Of a stretch of DNA of 64,000 nt, positions 19,164 to 30,330 are shown one piece after another. This DNA is from Entomortierella parvispora (Eukaryota > Mortierellomycota > Mortierellomycetes > Mortierellales > Mortierellaceae): positions 1 through 64,000 of the forward strand of contig OY752141.1 of the NCBI GenBank assembly GCA_963573315.1. The letters run 5' to 3'. The notes under the pieces were generated by a model. It worked only from the letters and a program-made list of their open reading frames with translations, was not told the DNA's origin and did not search any database. A program made the translations under genes and the position numbers. Within the stretch, counting starts at the first letter, position 1. Each line of letters starts with the position of its first letter.

Positions 19164-20986
19164 TATTGATCAGACCGTGCAGCAGGCTTGGACGTCTTCA
19201 GCTTGTCCTTTCTATTGGCTGCTTTGAATTTTTCGGTTGCCTTCGTCTTGCTCTTGCCCTTCCCCTTGCTCTTGAGGAGCCGGCCGCCCGCCCCCCTGCC
19301 CTTCATCTTGCGATCCAGCTTGAGTTTCAGGTATGCACTTCGCTCGTTGGACGTGTTGGGGTCGTTGAGCTCCGCCTCTTCTTCCGCCGTAAGCTCAATC
19401 CCCTCCATCTCTTCCCCTTCGTAATACGAAGAGTCCGACTCCTCGCCATCCGAGTCTTCCATGTCCCAATCATCACCATCTTCCTCTTCCTCTTCATCTT
19501 CAGACATGTCTTGGCTCTCGTTCTCTTGTGGCTCGTTTCCGTCTTCTTGTGGTTGAGTGGTGTCTCCCGGTGACTTGCTCTCGGTTCCTTTGGGAGTGAC
19601 CGAGCCATTGGAAGTGGACTCGGTCGTCCCCTCCTCTGAGCGCTGTGTCTGAGGAGGAGTGGTGCGACTGGCCGACCCATCGCTGCCATCAGTTGCATCC
19701 ACTGGTGGGTTTGGTGGGGAGTTCGGTGTAACCACAGGGGGTGCTGCAGTTCCATCGTTCTCAGCCTCTTGTCGACCTATTTTTTGAGTTGCAGACGATG
19801 AAGAGGAAACGTCAGCGGCTCGGTTTTGGTTCTCCCTTCCAGTCGATACGTTGTCATGGACAATTGTACTTTCCTTGGGAGGAGGGCCAGAACCCCTCTT
19901 CGGTGTTGGCACACCCTCCGAGCTCTTTCCTGACGCATGGGATGAGCTGGAGGCACCAGAAGAAAGTTGGTCCTGAGATTTAGTCTTTTTGCCTCTGGCA
20001 GGAAGGGGGCCAGCCTTCTGCGCATTGGGTTTCTTGCTTTCTGATTTACCTGGAGGGTTCATCTTCCTCTTCTTCTCCTTGGGTTCTCTAAGGGGGGCGT
20101 TCGGGTCCGTAAACGCTCTGCCCATGATGGGCGTTTCAAGAGGAGGTTGCTTCCAGAGTACAAAGTCGTGGGGCTTGGGGCACTGGTTTTTGACGTGGTC
20201 GCCTCTTCCACAGCGGTAACAGAAAGGCGATCCGCTCCAGGCGAAAAGGACGTTGCATCCATTGACGGCGGCAACCCGAGGGATCTCGAAGTCTACATCG
20301 GCGTCATGGCGCACCTCCAGGACAAACTTGGTAGCAGCTCTGTTCAGCTTGGACTCCGTGTTGACACTGGTTGAGAAGTGAATGATCTTACCGCTGCTTG
20401 CAAATATCTCTCGGAGAAGTTGCAAGCGTAACCCAATGTCACCAATTGGGATGTTGTCAGCAGTGATTGTGATTCGCGCTCCCACAGAACGGACCACAGG
20501 AAAGACGGTGAGGTGTCCGTCTCGGAAGGGTGGGGGGTGTTGGAGTGCCAGATCTCGGTTCTCTGCCGACGGGAACGAGACGTAAGCACAGGTCGATTCG
20601 TAATAAACGGCGAGGGCATCCGGGGCTTTGTAGTACTTCTCCAACGCCAAGGCCACCTCCAGGACATTAGTAGCCTGGGTGTCCACCGGGACACCGATCA
20701 TGTACGGATCAGGGTGGTAGGAGAAAATGACGGGGACACCGTCATGGAGTTCGCGCCAGCACGTGTCCTGGGCGATCCCCTTCAGGCCCGAAATGATTGC
20801 CTTTGCTCTCTCCTCGGGTTTCAGGGGTAGGTTGGTGCTGACAGCCCCGCTGTACGACATTGGCGGGTTGTTTGCTGTTTGGGGACTGTTTATTTTTTCG
20901 TTGGCGGAGGTGGAGGCGACATTCGTCCCTCCATCTGCCGCATTTGCGGCTGTGCCACCGGGATCAGTGGCGGATGCGTCAGACAT
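19163..20986 (-). CDS. LINE ORF1, gag-like nucleic-acid-binding protein
   Basis: 607 residues. A CCHC knuckle FCYRCGRGDHVKNQC lies about mid-protein (residue ~255), followed by basic stretches (EPKEKKRKM), a long Ser/Thr/Pro-rich region, a strongly acidic segment (DEEEEEDGDDWDMEDSD) and a basic Lys-rich tail. Its stop overlaps the ORF2 start as TAATG (19165-19161), suggesting stop-restart coupling. It is expected to coat the LINE RNA. Confidence 0.88.
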   Translation of the reverse strand: MSDASATDPGGTAANAADGGTNVASTSANEKINSPQTANNPPMSYSGAVSTNLPLKPEERAKAIISGLKGIAQDTCWRELHDGVPVIFSYHPDPYMIGVPVDTQATNVLEVALALEKYYKAPDALAVYYESTCAYVSFPSAENRDLALQHPPPFRDGHLTVFPVVRSVGARITITADNIPIGDIGLRLQLLREIFASSGKIIHFSTSVNTESKLNRAATKFVLEVRHDADVDFEIPRVAAVNGCNVLFAWSGSPFCYRCGRGDHVKNQCPKPHDFVLWKQPPLETPIMGRAFTDPNAPLREPKEKKRKMNPPGKSESKKPNAQKAGPLPARGKKTKSQDQLSSGASSSSHASGKSSEGVPTPKRGSGPPPKESTIVHDNVSTGRENQNRAADVSSSSSATQKIGRQEAENDGTAAPPVVTPNSPPNPPVDATDGSDGSASRTTPPQTQRSEEGTTESTSNGSVTPKGTESKSPGDTTQPQEDGNEPQENESQDMSEDEEEEEDGDDWDMEDSDGEESDSSYYEGEEMEGIELTAEEEAELNDPNTSNERSAYLKLKLDRKMKGRGAGGRLLKSKGKGKSKTKATEKFKAANRKDKLKTSKPAARSDQ

Positions 20987-21144
20987 GGTTAATTGGGAAG
21001 ATGCGTGGGGGGAATGAGGTTCGGTGCACCTTTGTGGTTAGACCAGCAGTTGCCTGTGGGTCGAGTTATATGTGAAAGGGTTGCTGGGCCCACCAAATCG
21101 CAAAAATCTGGTAGGAAGGAAAGGTTTTTACCTGGTCTGGCGCT

Positions 21145-21480
21145 ATCCTACTGATCTTACGTTAACTATCAGGTGACCATCGACTTTGAACAGCAATGTC
21201 TACTAGTGAAAAGTAATCGCACGCGCATGGGACCAAGTGCGCTGAGTATTTCTCGTCAAGGAGCATCGATCTGGATAATAAAATCAAAAATCCTTTATCT
21301 TTCCTATGGTCGTGAAAAAACACCTGATTCTCAAATCCATTTGTTCGCTCGAACTTACAGTAAGTATCAGGTGACTCTCGACTTTGGCCTACAAAACTGA
21401 GAACAGCAGTGAAAGGTCATGGCCCGGATGGAGTACCAAGAGTGTTGTTATTCTCTCGCCAAGGAGCGTCAGAAGTTGAT
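21145..21480. repeat. Dispersed satellite, copy C
   Basis: TATCAGGTGA recurs at 21168 and 21365, giving a ~197-bp period. Each unit contains CTTTGAACAGCAATG or a variant, an ACTAG/CACGCG block, ACCAAGTG and AGGAGCATCGATCTGG. It abuts the LINE 5' target duplication. The stretch 21481-21903 holds no gene; it is purine-rich to about 21655 and then pyrimidine-rich, probably the leader of the Crinkler gene. Confidence 0.75.
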
Positions 21481-21903
21481 TGATCAACAAGAGCGGTGAC
21501 AGCTGGAGTAATGGCGGGCACAGAGGATCTGTGGAGGTCAAAGACAATGATGGTGAGAGAAAGGAGAAGAGGAAGAGGAAGTGAAAAGTGAAAGAGGACA
21601 AGGAAGAGGAAGAGGCATGGAAAGAGGAGTGAGAGCGGAGGGGAGAAAGAACGCTACCATGACTCGGTCGGATCGGACGTGTCTCGCGTGGCGTGCTCCC
21701 GTTTATTTCCACGCAGAATAGGAAATAACGAACGCTTGCTTTCTTCATGCACATGCATTTGTGTCCTCTTCCCCTTTCATCGCTGTGTCAGTCCCTCTAT
21801 ATTCCCTCTCTTTCTTCTTCTGCCTTCACGTTATATTCTCAGTTTTCTTTTCGCCCTTCTCTTAATTGTCTTCTCGGCTTTTGTCTTCCTTTCTATATCC
21901 ATC

Positions 21904-24900
21904 ATGGTCACCAAGCTGTTTTGTCTCGTGGAGGGCGAATCAGTATCAAATGCATTCCCTGTCGACATTCAGTCTGCCATGACAATCGGTGATCTCAAAA
22001 AGGCCATCAAAGCTGAGAAAGCCAACGATTTCGGAAACATCGATGCAGACGGGCTTGTCCTCTGGCGTGTAACGATTCCTGACGAGGATGGGCCGCCTAT
22101 TCTTCTTGGCAATATACCCTCGCAGGAGCGGACGAAATTGAAGGCCACGAGAGAACTCTCAGACGAGTTCAAGGAGCCCCCTGTCAAAGGGTTCATCCAT
22201 GTCTTTGTTCAGCGTCCACCCCCAGGTAATTGTCACGCTCTTTCTTTTGTTAATGGAGACATTCGCCCTCTCGCTCCTCTAACATTCGCCCTCTCGCTTC
22301 TCTAACATTCGCCCTCTCGCTTCTCTAACATTCGCATGCTCTTCTGTGATTCCCGCATTAAGTTGCCCCTACCCATAACCCTCTACCTCAAGTTCCACGC
22401 TCTGATATCCCATATTCTGGTGAGTGTTTAGAAGCGAGCGCTGAATACATCTTGTCAAAGTTGCCTCCAGACGTGTTATCAGTCTTTTTGGTGTTTTTGC
22501 AAAGGCTTTCAGCACCTTTTCGAGATATTACGAAATCGACTAACAATCTTGTCTCTCGCCAGGGTCCCGCCCCGCTTCTCCTGTTTTATACCCAGATGTG
22601 TCTGGTAAGTCATTTGCGCACGATCTGGCTAGCTGTAGCTGCCTCGCTAACCCCATTTAAAACAGTTGCATTGACCACAATAGCTAATGGATTCTTCGCC
22701 CCCGACTCTACACACGCCATATTTCTTAACGAATTCGTAAAGGGCAGACTCACTATTCCAGTAACAGGAGGCGGAGTGCCAGGATTACCAAGAGTTGGGA
22801 AGCGAGGCCAGGTGACAATTCGAGAGGCTCCGACGCTGTTATTTTTCGACTTGCCAGACCCCGAACATTCCAACACAATCACCAGCAGCGCAGATGATAT
22901 TCTGACCAAGTATCCATGGGTCCGTCATCTACCCCTCTTTGGTGTCAGGTTCGATATCCGTCATGGTGTAAAATATCATAACGTCTTTTACGAAGCACGC
23001 GTATTAACTATTAGGATTCATATCTCTACCAATGTCTAGTGGCTGCGGCAAAACACGAACTGCTTTGGAACTGCTGTCCAAAACGTGGGGCCTATATTTC
23101 AACGCTGGCGAGAAAGACCTCGGCTCAAATGACCTGCGCATCGTTGTACGTGCACTATCGGACCGGCCAGGTATCTATTCGTCGGGCAGCAAAGAACAAA
23201 ACACGGACCGCGTACGATATTTGACCTTAGGCCTTCTGTATTCGCGGCTTTTGATCCTGGATTACTGTCTGAGCATCCCCGAAAGTAGAACCTCGTTTTC
23301 ATGCAAGAGATGGATGATCTTGCAAGCTGCCACACCCGCCTTCCAGGATGTGTTCGAGAGCCTTTTCAGCAACATTAGCTTGGTGTTCCACAACTCTGAC
23401 TCGCACAGTCTCAATATTATCGACCTTGTGCAAGACTTGCACGAAAGAGTACAGAGGCAACTTCTGGACCGTGCATCGACACCAGCGCGCTTCAAGTTTC
23501 TTTTGGTCTTGGACGAAGCGCAAGTATTGGGTAGGCTCGCGGATGGAGACTTTCTTGACAGCGATCGTAAAACCATTCGACCGATTCTAGCGCCTATACT
23601 CCACGCATTCCGGCGGGTTGCAAAAATACAGGACGAAGACAAAGTTTGCATCATGCCTTGCGGGACAGGGTTAAGTTACTATGAGCTGGAATGGCCCGGA
23701 GGTTCTTCATCTGGCACCAAGCTCTCGACTGACGAGTTTCAAGCGGCGAAAGACGCTAGCATGGTCGTCGACTTTCCAGGATGGACGGACAAGGAATCGG
23801 TTTCATCTTATATCGAGCGACTGGGCCGGGCATTGGATGTGGAGGCAAGAGCTCGGCTTGCCAGTTTATTCCCGGATGTTGTGGTCAGTAGGCTCTTTCG
23901 TGAATTCCGTGGCCGATTTCGCCCTATTGTGTCAATTATCGAGGACATGATCGTGACGAACGATCTGACAACGTGGGAGAAGCGCGTGGATGACTTTATG
24001 TTCCGACTGACTACAGCAAATATTCCCAACAACGCTGTTGATAAGGAGCTCTTCCACGGTAACCTCTGCTCCGAACTCCAGCGCGTATTGACACAAGTCG
24101 AAGCTGATCCGACAACATTTTCTCGATTCCAGGGTGTCCGGGCTACACTGAAGTTTGCAACAGTCGCCTTTATCACCCAAGGTGGATTTATGTCGTACAA
24201 AGGAGAGCTCCCAGAGTTGGTGGAGGTTGCTTTTGGTCGGATACGAGGATACAAGGGAGAGCGCTACACAGTGATCGATGAGCCATTCGCGTTCAAGGCG
24301 GCCGACAATTTTTTCCAGAAGACAGATCCAGGATACTTTCAGCACAAACGTGATTTACTGGCAACGTGCTCCGACGAGGCTGTCCGTGGAAAATACTGGG
24401 AAACCGTCGTACCAACAAACCTAGAAGGGATATTCCAAGGCAAGGTCGTGTCAAAGGATCTGTTCAACGGCGCGGACCCACCACATGAGATGTTTCTACG
24501 CAGAGCTGAGATCATTGGACACGGATCCGTCATGCAGTCCACCCGGCACGAAGTCATGAGTATGGGACAGTTTCTGGACGCCCATTTCTATCACAATTCT
24601 GAGCACAATGGCGACCCTGTACCACCGTTTTTCTTCCCAAAGGCTCGTGAATCTGGCCCCGACATCGCTTTTGTTGTTCGGTTTTCTGATCCAAGTACAG
24701 GTATTCCGGATATCATGTGCCCCGTATTTGTACAACTCAAGCTCTGTTCAAATCTTTGGCGTTCTGATGCAGAGAAAGCCCGTGGCACAGTTCAGCCTAC
24801 CAAGATCAACAATCATGGGGTCGACATCAGCCAGTATTGCAAGCCACACAAACACTACATCAGTCTCATTGTGTCCTATCCGGCTGAAGTCACCAAGTAT

Positions 24901-25083
24901 TTCATGGACGAACCCCTCACGATGAGCCATGGGGACGATGTCGTTGAAATTGCTCTTACGATCGACGACAAGAATATTCGGGGACTTTTCGCAGCGGAAT
25001 ATGTGACAGTGTTGGAGCAGGTCAAGCGTCTTGGGAGTGAAATGATTGAAGAACTGGAACGTGGTAAGCGTGCTAGGATCTGA
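21904..25083 (+). CDS. Crinkler (CRN) protein: ubiquitin-like, P-loop NTPase, nuclease-like C-terminus
   Basis: Exons 21904-22225, 22363-22419, 22563-22604, 22666-22948 and 23040-25083 keep frame and give 915 residues. The N-terminus MVTKLFCLVEGESVSNAFPV is the Crinkler ubiquitin-like head known from Mortierella and Rhizophagus. A proline-rich linker follows (residues ~108-140), then a Walker A GVSGCGKT formed exactly across the last splice (~233) and a Walker-B-like FLLVLDEAQ. Near the C-terminus PDIAFVV (~773) and FVQLKL (~797) fit a PD-(D/E/Q)xK restriction-type nuclease core. Known CRNs act in nuclei of target or own cells; the role in this fungus is not known. Acceptor and donor signals are good for all four introns. 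Intron 1 contains a minisatellite. Confidence 0.9.
22256..22336. repeat. 23-bp minisatellite in Crinkler intron 1
   Basis: Three near-identical units of ATTCGCCCTCTCGCTTCTCT type, plus a decayed fourth, lie within the intron 22226-22362. Confidence 0.85.
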
Positions 25084-25384
25084 TGTTGTTGGCAACATCG
25101 GAGCCATTTTTAGCCAGCAATTCTGTGTGCTCACATCTGTGTTAGGCGAACAAACGCGAACAGTAACATGTCACAGGGCACAGAGTAGCACTGCTCCCCT
25201 ATCGTTACTGTAGAGGACGGGGAGTGTTCTAGCACGATATGAAGAATTGGAATTCCCCCCCACCCCTCAAAAAAATGAGGAGGCTATGATACCCTTGGGT
25301 TCACTTGCACAGTGACCTAATTATCAAATAAACCATTGAGCCGAGCCCTTTTTGTTGAATAAGTCCCCAAAAAACGACGATTTT
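25084..25384. other. Crinkler 3' flank, no gene
   Basis: I see only a short C-run and A-run near 25253-25275 and no open frame of interest. Confidence 0.4.
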
Positions 25385-25716
25385 AGGATTTGACACGTCT
25401 CATCAAGCATCCAACACCTTGACAACCCTGCTTTTCACCACTTGCCATCGATTAAAATCGAAGATACTTCATCTTCACCTGTGGCTGAGAAACTGACCGA
25501 TTCTCTGATCCAAATCCTCACTCGATCTTACCGCAAGTACCAGGTGGTCTCCGACTTGAATAGCAATGTCAACTAGGAAAAACTCATCACACGCGCGTAG
25601 AACCAAGTCTGTTGGATATTTCTCTTGAAGGAGCATCGATCTGGATCATAAAATCGAGAATCCACGATCTTCACGTATGGCCGAGAAAAACCACCCGATT
25701 CTCAGATCCGTCCTTT
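25385..25716. repeat. Dispersed satellite, copy B
   Basis: Matches 8996-9320 over its length (CTGATCCAAATCCTCACTCG, a CAGGTGG block, a CACGCG block, AGGAGCATCGATCTGGAT, GAGAAAAACCACC). A LINE fragment follows directly. Confidence 0.8.
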
Positions 25717-26915
25717 TTTTTTTGTTTTTATCTGGTTTATTTGGGTCAGTGTCCAAGAAATCCAGTGCCCAAGAAATCCAGTGCTCCTACAATTTCAGGC
25801 GGTGCTACTGCGATCAAAAATGAGTTACTACAAGTGCTACGAGGGTGGTACTAAAAGGTAAAAATACAGGTATAGAAGAAAATAAAAGAAAATACTGTGT
25901 GAGGGGGGTCGAGGGGCCGAGTTGGGGTCATTTGGTGCGTCTCGCCTGCGTCCTTCCTGTACGCGGCGTCGATACTCGATCTGATGAACGATTCGGCTAC
26001 TCCTAGGTCAATGGACGTTGTCACCTGGGTGGCGTCGAAAGGTTGGTCCTCGAGGACATGGAGAAAGTGAAATATACAGATCTGATGAAGGACGGTTGTT
26101 AGAAGCGCATCTGCACTAATATTGCTCGTGGGAAGGATCTACTCATGTTCGTCATGGAGGAGAAGTTCGATGAACTCCCACGAGAAATCCATGTCTCTGA
26201 CGTGTCCGGCTAGCGAAGAGCGCCAAACCTGGAGTTTCCGCGGGCATGCGAAAATCATGTGGCGGTCGGTCTCCTGCTCTGCTCCGCAGACTGGGCAGGA
26301 CTCCTCGAAGGCCTCTTCCATAATGGAGTGTAGCCGTTTTCGAGAGGGGAGTTTGCTGATTAGAATGCGCCACCACACCGTGCGAGTGGTGTGCGGGATG
26401 TTGGCCTTCCAGAAAAAGTCCCAAAACTGAGTTGTAGGGTTTTGTCCGAGTGGAGCTGCTTCCGCTTCCTCTTCCTTGCACTTAATAATGAGCAGTCTTC
26501 GTAGGACCCCAGTGGACATGTTGCCCAGGTTTCCGGTTGTGAGTCGAAGGAGTTGATCCGCTGGCTCAGAGATTCAGTGGTGTCGATCCAGATGTCTTGG
26601 TCCAGGGGTTCTCTAGAGTGTTGGACGCAGGGAAGAATCCTTGTCGGACATTTCGCTCGAATCCAGGGTACTGCGTGCCCAGGAGGTCGTTCCCCTGAAG
26701 GAATGAATTCCAGATGTCCCTGCAAGTCATCGAAGTCACTCACGACCAGGCGGAACGCTTGGTCCATCCTCTTCGAGGGCAGCAGCTGTGGTAGTCTCAC
26801 GGCCGGTCCGATCCAATCTGTCGTGAGAGGGCCCAAGACGGGATTGATAGGAGCGTCCTCACGGTTGACAAAGATCGGCGGAGGGTCTGGCACTGGACTG
26901 AGTGCTCAGCCATTT
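25717..26915 (-). mobile_element. 5'-truncated, degraded copy of the same LINE
   Basis: Its A-rich 3' tail (T-run on plus, 25721-25730) is followed by the same 3' UTR as at 9731 onward, then the C-terminal ORF2 coding region up to about 26915, where similarity stops. The coding part carries frameshifts: the region read from 26893 changes frame before 26519. The zinc-binding motif SCPVCGAEQETDRHMIFAC is still readable. This is a typical dead-on-arrival LINE insertion. No clear target duplication was found. Confidence 0.85.
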
Positions 26916-26935
26916 GTGGAAGATGGGACCTTGGT

Positions 26936-27440
26936 GAGATCATATGATATCGTCTGTCGGTACACGCAGCAGCCGATGATCTTCTCTTACGTTGACTAAC
27001 TATCCTTGGCAGAGATCGCGAAAGGAGTCTTCTGTCTAATTCCTGATGTGGCGACAGCAAAATGGGTGAATAGCAGAGAAACATGCGCCAGGAAGAAGAG
27101 GGCTGTTCATGGCATGGTCGCTAGACATGATGTGAATGGACTTCTGCATCAGAGCATGACCTAGCCTTTCATCCAGTAACATCGTACAGCGAGCGATATG
27201 AAGGAATGATAAAGGGAGGTGTTGGTGGAGGAAAACAAGAACAAGCACAAGAACGCTGTGCTGCGTGTACTGTAGTCAACGACTCTTTTTAGCCTCTTTT
27301 TTCTCTTCGCGCACTTCTCTTCCTCTCGTCTTCCATTCCCCTCGTCCGTCTGGACCTCTGGACTCGCTTCAGAAGCCCCCGCTACTCTTCTCTCGACATT
27401 TATTTGGAATAGCGACATCGTTGACAAGTGGACTTCGCGG
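26936..27440. repeat. Diverged copy of the 7.1-8.0 kb dispersed repeat
   Basis: GTGAGATCATATGATATCGTCTG resembles the start of the 7131 unit. GGTGAATAGCAGAGAA matches GGTGAATCGCAGAGAA near 7479. The pyrimidine-rich stretch with CTGGACTCGCTTC near 27360 matches CTGGACTCACTTC near 7869. Copies are clearly related but eroded. Confidence 0.6.
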
Positions 27441-28312
27441 GAAGGCACATGGAACATTCTAAAAACCACTTAACTGGTAATCCAATGCTCACGTTTTTCC
27501 CCCCCTACTTCTACGACAACTGTACCGAGGGTATCAGCACGACCATCAACACTCTGCAGGAAGGATACAAAAGCGTCCGCTTTGAAGAGAAATATCCACT
27601 GAAGAGACGTCTAGTATTTGAAGCAGACTAACGACATCGTATCCAACCTCAGCACTGATCTTCTGCCAGACCTTATCGCTCGTGCTGGAAGACGACATCT
27701 TTCTGATTGATATTGAAGATGGGTGGAGACGTCCAGATAGGGATGATCGGCGATAATGGGGAAACTGACTTCACAGGAAGCGCCGGACACGCCTATGCCC
27801 AAAACGATGCTATTGGCACAGACTGCCTATCTCAATCTTTCGAGCTCCTTTCCTGTGAATTCTCTTCTCACGAGGATCGGGATAGAGAAACTGCATTTGT
27901 ACCATCACCCCTACCAGTTTTTAGTGGAGAAGAGGATCTTCACACCTGCATTTGTGCTGTGTACTGTACCAATCGCCATTTGCGCTTTTGCGCTCGGGCA
28001 TGATAGCGACTAAGTCGACAGTTACCTCCCAGCCCGCAACCGTTCAACTAAAAAAAAAAACATTCTGCTCTGCTTCGAAACAGTTTAGTGATCCATTCCA
28101 ATTCCCTCGTTTCACTTCAACCAGGGTCCATTCCAGCCGAGATCTACGAAGAAGGAATAGATCCCCTTGTCCAAGGAGGTTGTTACCAGCGCACGATTCC
28201 AGCCTTCGCAGATTAGCATGGGTAAAGACGTGGAATGATGTCGCTGGTGAAGAAGGTGGCCCTTGGGGAGCACGAGTGACCCCACCCTGTCCTTTTCAAA
28301 TGAGAGAATGGG
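27441..28312. other. No gene recognised; transition from repeats to core genes
   Basis: Several short plus-strand frames exist. One near 27756-28013 ends in a hydrophobic stretch FVLCTVPIAICAFAL, but none has a family, start context or splice support strong enough to call. Confidence 0.3.
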
Positions 28313-28318
28313 TATAAA
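28313..28318 (+). promoter_or_regulatory. TATA box
   Basis: TATAAA about 80 bases before the ATG at 28399, in a pyrimidine-rich leader. Confidence 0.6.
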
Positions 28319-28398
28319 TGTGGTATCCTTGTCGCACGACGCTTACCCCCACCTCAATTGTCATTCCCTTCTCACGTCAACCACCCTCTAATCACATC

Positions 28399-29492
28399 AT
28401 GAAAACTCTCTCCATTGTTGCCTGCTTGGCCTTCGCTTCCATAGTGATGGCCCAATCTCAGCAAGGTAGCATCTCATCTCTCACTGCACCTCAAAGTCCA
28501 CCCCACAAGTTTAATGTGACTCACTCGAGCTTTATCGCCATTATCTGGAATTAGGAGTTTTGGACGTCAACGAGCGCAGAGGACCTACTCCCGAAGAGCG
28601 TGCTCTTCTTGACAAAGAACTGCCTCGTGTGATCAATGAGCTTCACTTTCGTTCAGGATTCCTGTCGAGTCCAGTTCCGATTCAAGAGTCCAAGAGCGAA
28701 TGGGAGGCCTTGGTAGCTGACAAGTCGGGCAAGTGTTTCCAGGCAATGTCATTTCTCAGCGGCCTTTTTGGCAAGTTGCAGCAGGCGGCAGATCAGATCG
28801 ATGTCCCAATTTTCAGCCAATTTGTCAAGCTTTTGATTGGAATTCCAAAGTCAGGCTTGAAGCTCAGCGAAGCCAGCGTTGCTACTGCTATTCAGACCGC
28901 TTTGCTTGGTGCCGGCCTTGGAAGCCACGGTCTTGAAGAATCTTTCAAGATTTTGTTTGCGTACACAGACCTTCTCCCCGAAGAGTTGATTGGGGGACCC
29001 TTTTCTGCGATCCAGCAAGCCCTAGATGCAGCCGTTTCCTGCTTCAGCACGGCCGGCACCGTTTCCAGCAAGATTGAAGATCAATTCGATGTCGCTTCAT
29101 GTGGTGTTTTTGCAGACATGTACAGAGGTGTGGTGGAGGAGGTTGCCTCCAAGCCATTTGTGGTATCAAGCGATGTCCCCGAGGATCTCGGCCGTGCTCT
29201 TTCAGGAGCCCAAACAGTGGTGAACCTTTCCAAGACCTCAATTCCAGCAAACAATGACGATCTGCTTAAGAGTCGGTCCTTCTTTGTGGCAGACGTCTTG
29301 GACCAATACCGTGAGGAAGTCAACCGTCTTGGAACTACAGACGATGTCAAGAACTATGCGCAATTGAGACTTTCCTCTGTTGTGGCATCCAGTAACGCAC
29401 TCAAGGCATGCCTCCGCATCGCTGCCAACACCGATGTCGCTGTTGAGGAGCTGAATGAAGAACTTGACGCCATTGAGGAGGAGGACTATTGA
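28399..29492 (+). CDS. Secreted protein of unknown function
   Basis: Exons 28399-28465 and 28555-29492 give 334 residues. The N-terminus MKTLSIVACLAFASIVMAQ is a clear signal peptide with probable cleavage after MA. The mature part is helical in character, with amphipathic segments and four cysteines, and ends in an acidic tail EELDAIEEEDY. No transmembrane segment or GPI signal follows. I do not recognise the family. The intron interrupts just after the signal peptide, and a TATA box plus an AATAAA-like signal near 29513 support a real, probably well-expressed gene. Confidence 0.85.
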
Positions 29493-30330
29493 ACACTGAG
29501 GAAGCTCCAATTAAATAAAACAACTGCTGCCTTCATAGCTTGCTTCACGTCTGTTGCCTCAGCCCGATTTTATTATTTACGAATGGATATGGAGGAGGAT
29601 TTGGGATGCCGCCCGTCCACCACTTTTGAAGAGATACTGCAGAGAGAGGCCGTCCTGGTGGACCAAAGATATCCATCCCCCGGTTGAGGCACCAAGAAGG
29701 TTGTCAAGCTAGGTTGAATCTAGCACTACCATCTTGGTCATGTCCTGCCAATGACTATCCGTCAACGTCAGAACTGTGTGGAATCATATGTGGCTTGATC
29801 ATGGTGTAAGAAGATGGGTCACCTTCCACGTTAGTTGAAGGAGTTCTTGTGTTCATTCTAGACAAACAGGGCAGTGCAGAGTATCGGGTGAATGATGAAG
29901 TCGAGAACGACAGAAAGAGACCTGCAGGCCAATCCCAAAAGTGAGAAAGTCCAAAACTCGATACACCTGTGGTGTTGAGGACGAGACGTGAAGTAAAAGA
30001 ATGAAGGGGTGAAAGAGGGGGCTGATCTTGTTGGCGCCCATTCATTATTGAGTACATGCGTTCTTGGCACCACTGTCCACGTCCACAACAGTTCAAAAAT
30101 AGACGGCCAATCCGATCCACAAGGATACATGTTATTTGATGCAGACGGACAGCCCACACAAAAAGGCCTCAAAAAAGGGTCCTTCGTTTGGTTCTCCTGG
30201 TCACGATTTCTCTTTTATTCCTTCCTTCTTTTCTTTTAAATCCTCAATCTTCCCCCGCCCATTCATTTCATTCATCCCCCCACCTACCTACTCTTTTCCC
30301 CCACTCCACTCACCACTCTCGCTATCACCA
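29493..30330. other. Intergenic; promoter of the CYSTM-like gene
   Basis: No gene seen. The last ~130 bases are pyrimidine-rich (CCCCCACCTACC, CTTTTCCCCCACTCC), like a strong fungal leader. Confidence 0.4.

Larger units (their letters stand above)
9731..21129 (-). mobile_element. Full-length non-LTR (LINE) retrotransposon, split by an LTR element
   Basis: Bounded by a perfect 15-bp target duplication ACCTGGTCTGGCGCT at 9716-9730 and 21130-21144. Removing the nested LTR element and its 5-bp duplication leaves about 6.0 kb: a 5' UTR (21129-20987), ORF1 (gag-like, zinc knuckle), ORF2 (APE endonuclease, reverse transcriptase, C-terminal zinc-binding region) and a 3' UTR ending in an A-rich tail (ATAAAAACAAAA). 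The intact boundaries and reading frames suggest a fairly recent insertion. The clade was not assigned. Confidence 0.93.
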
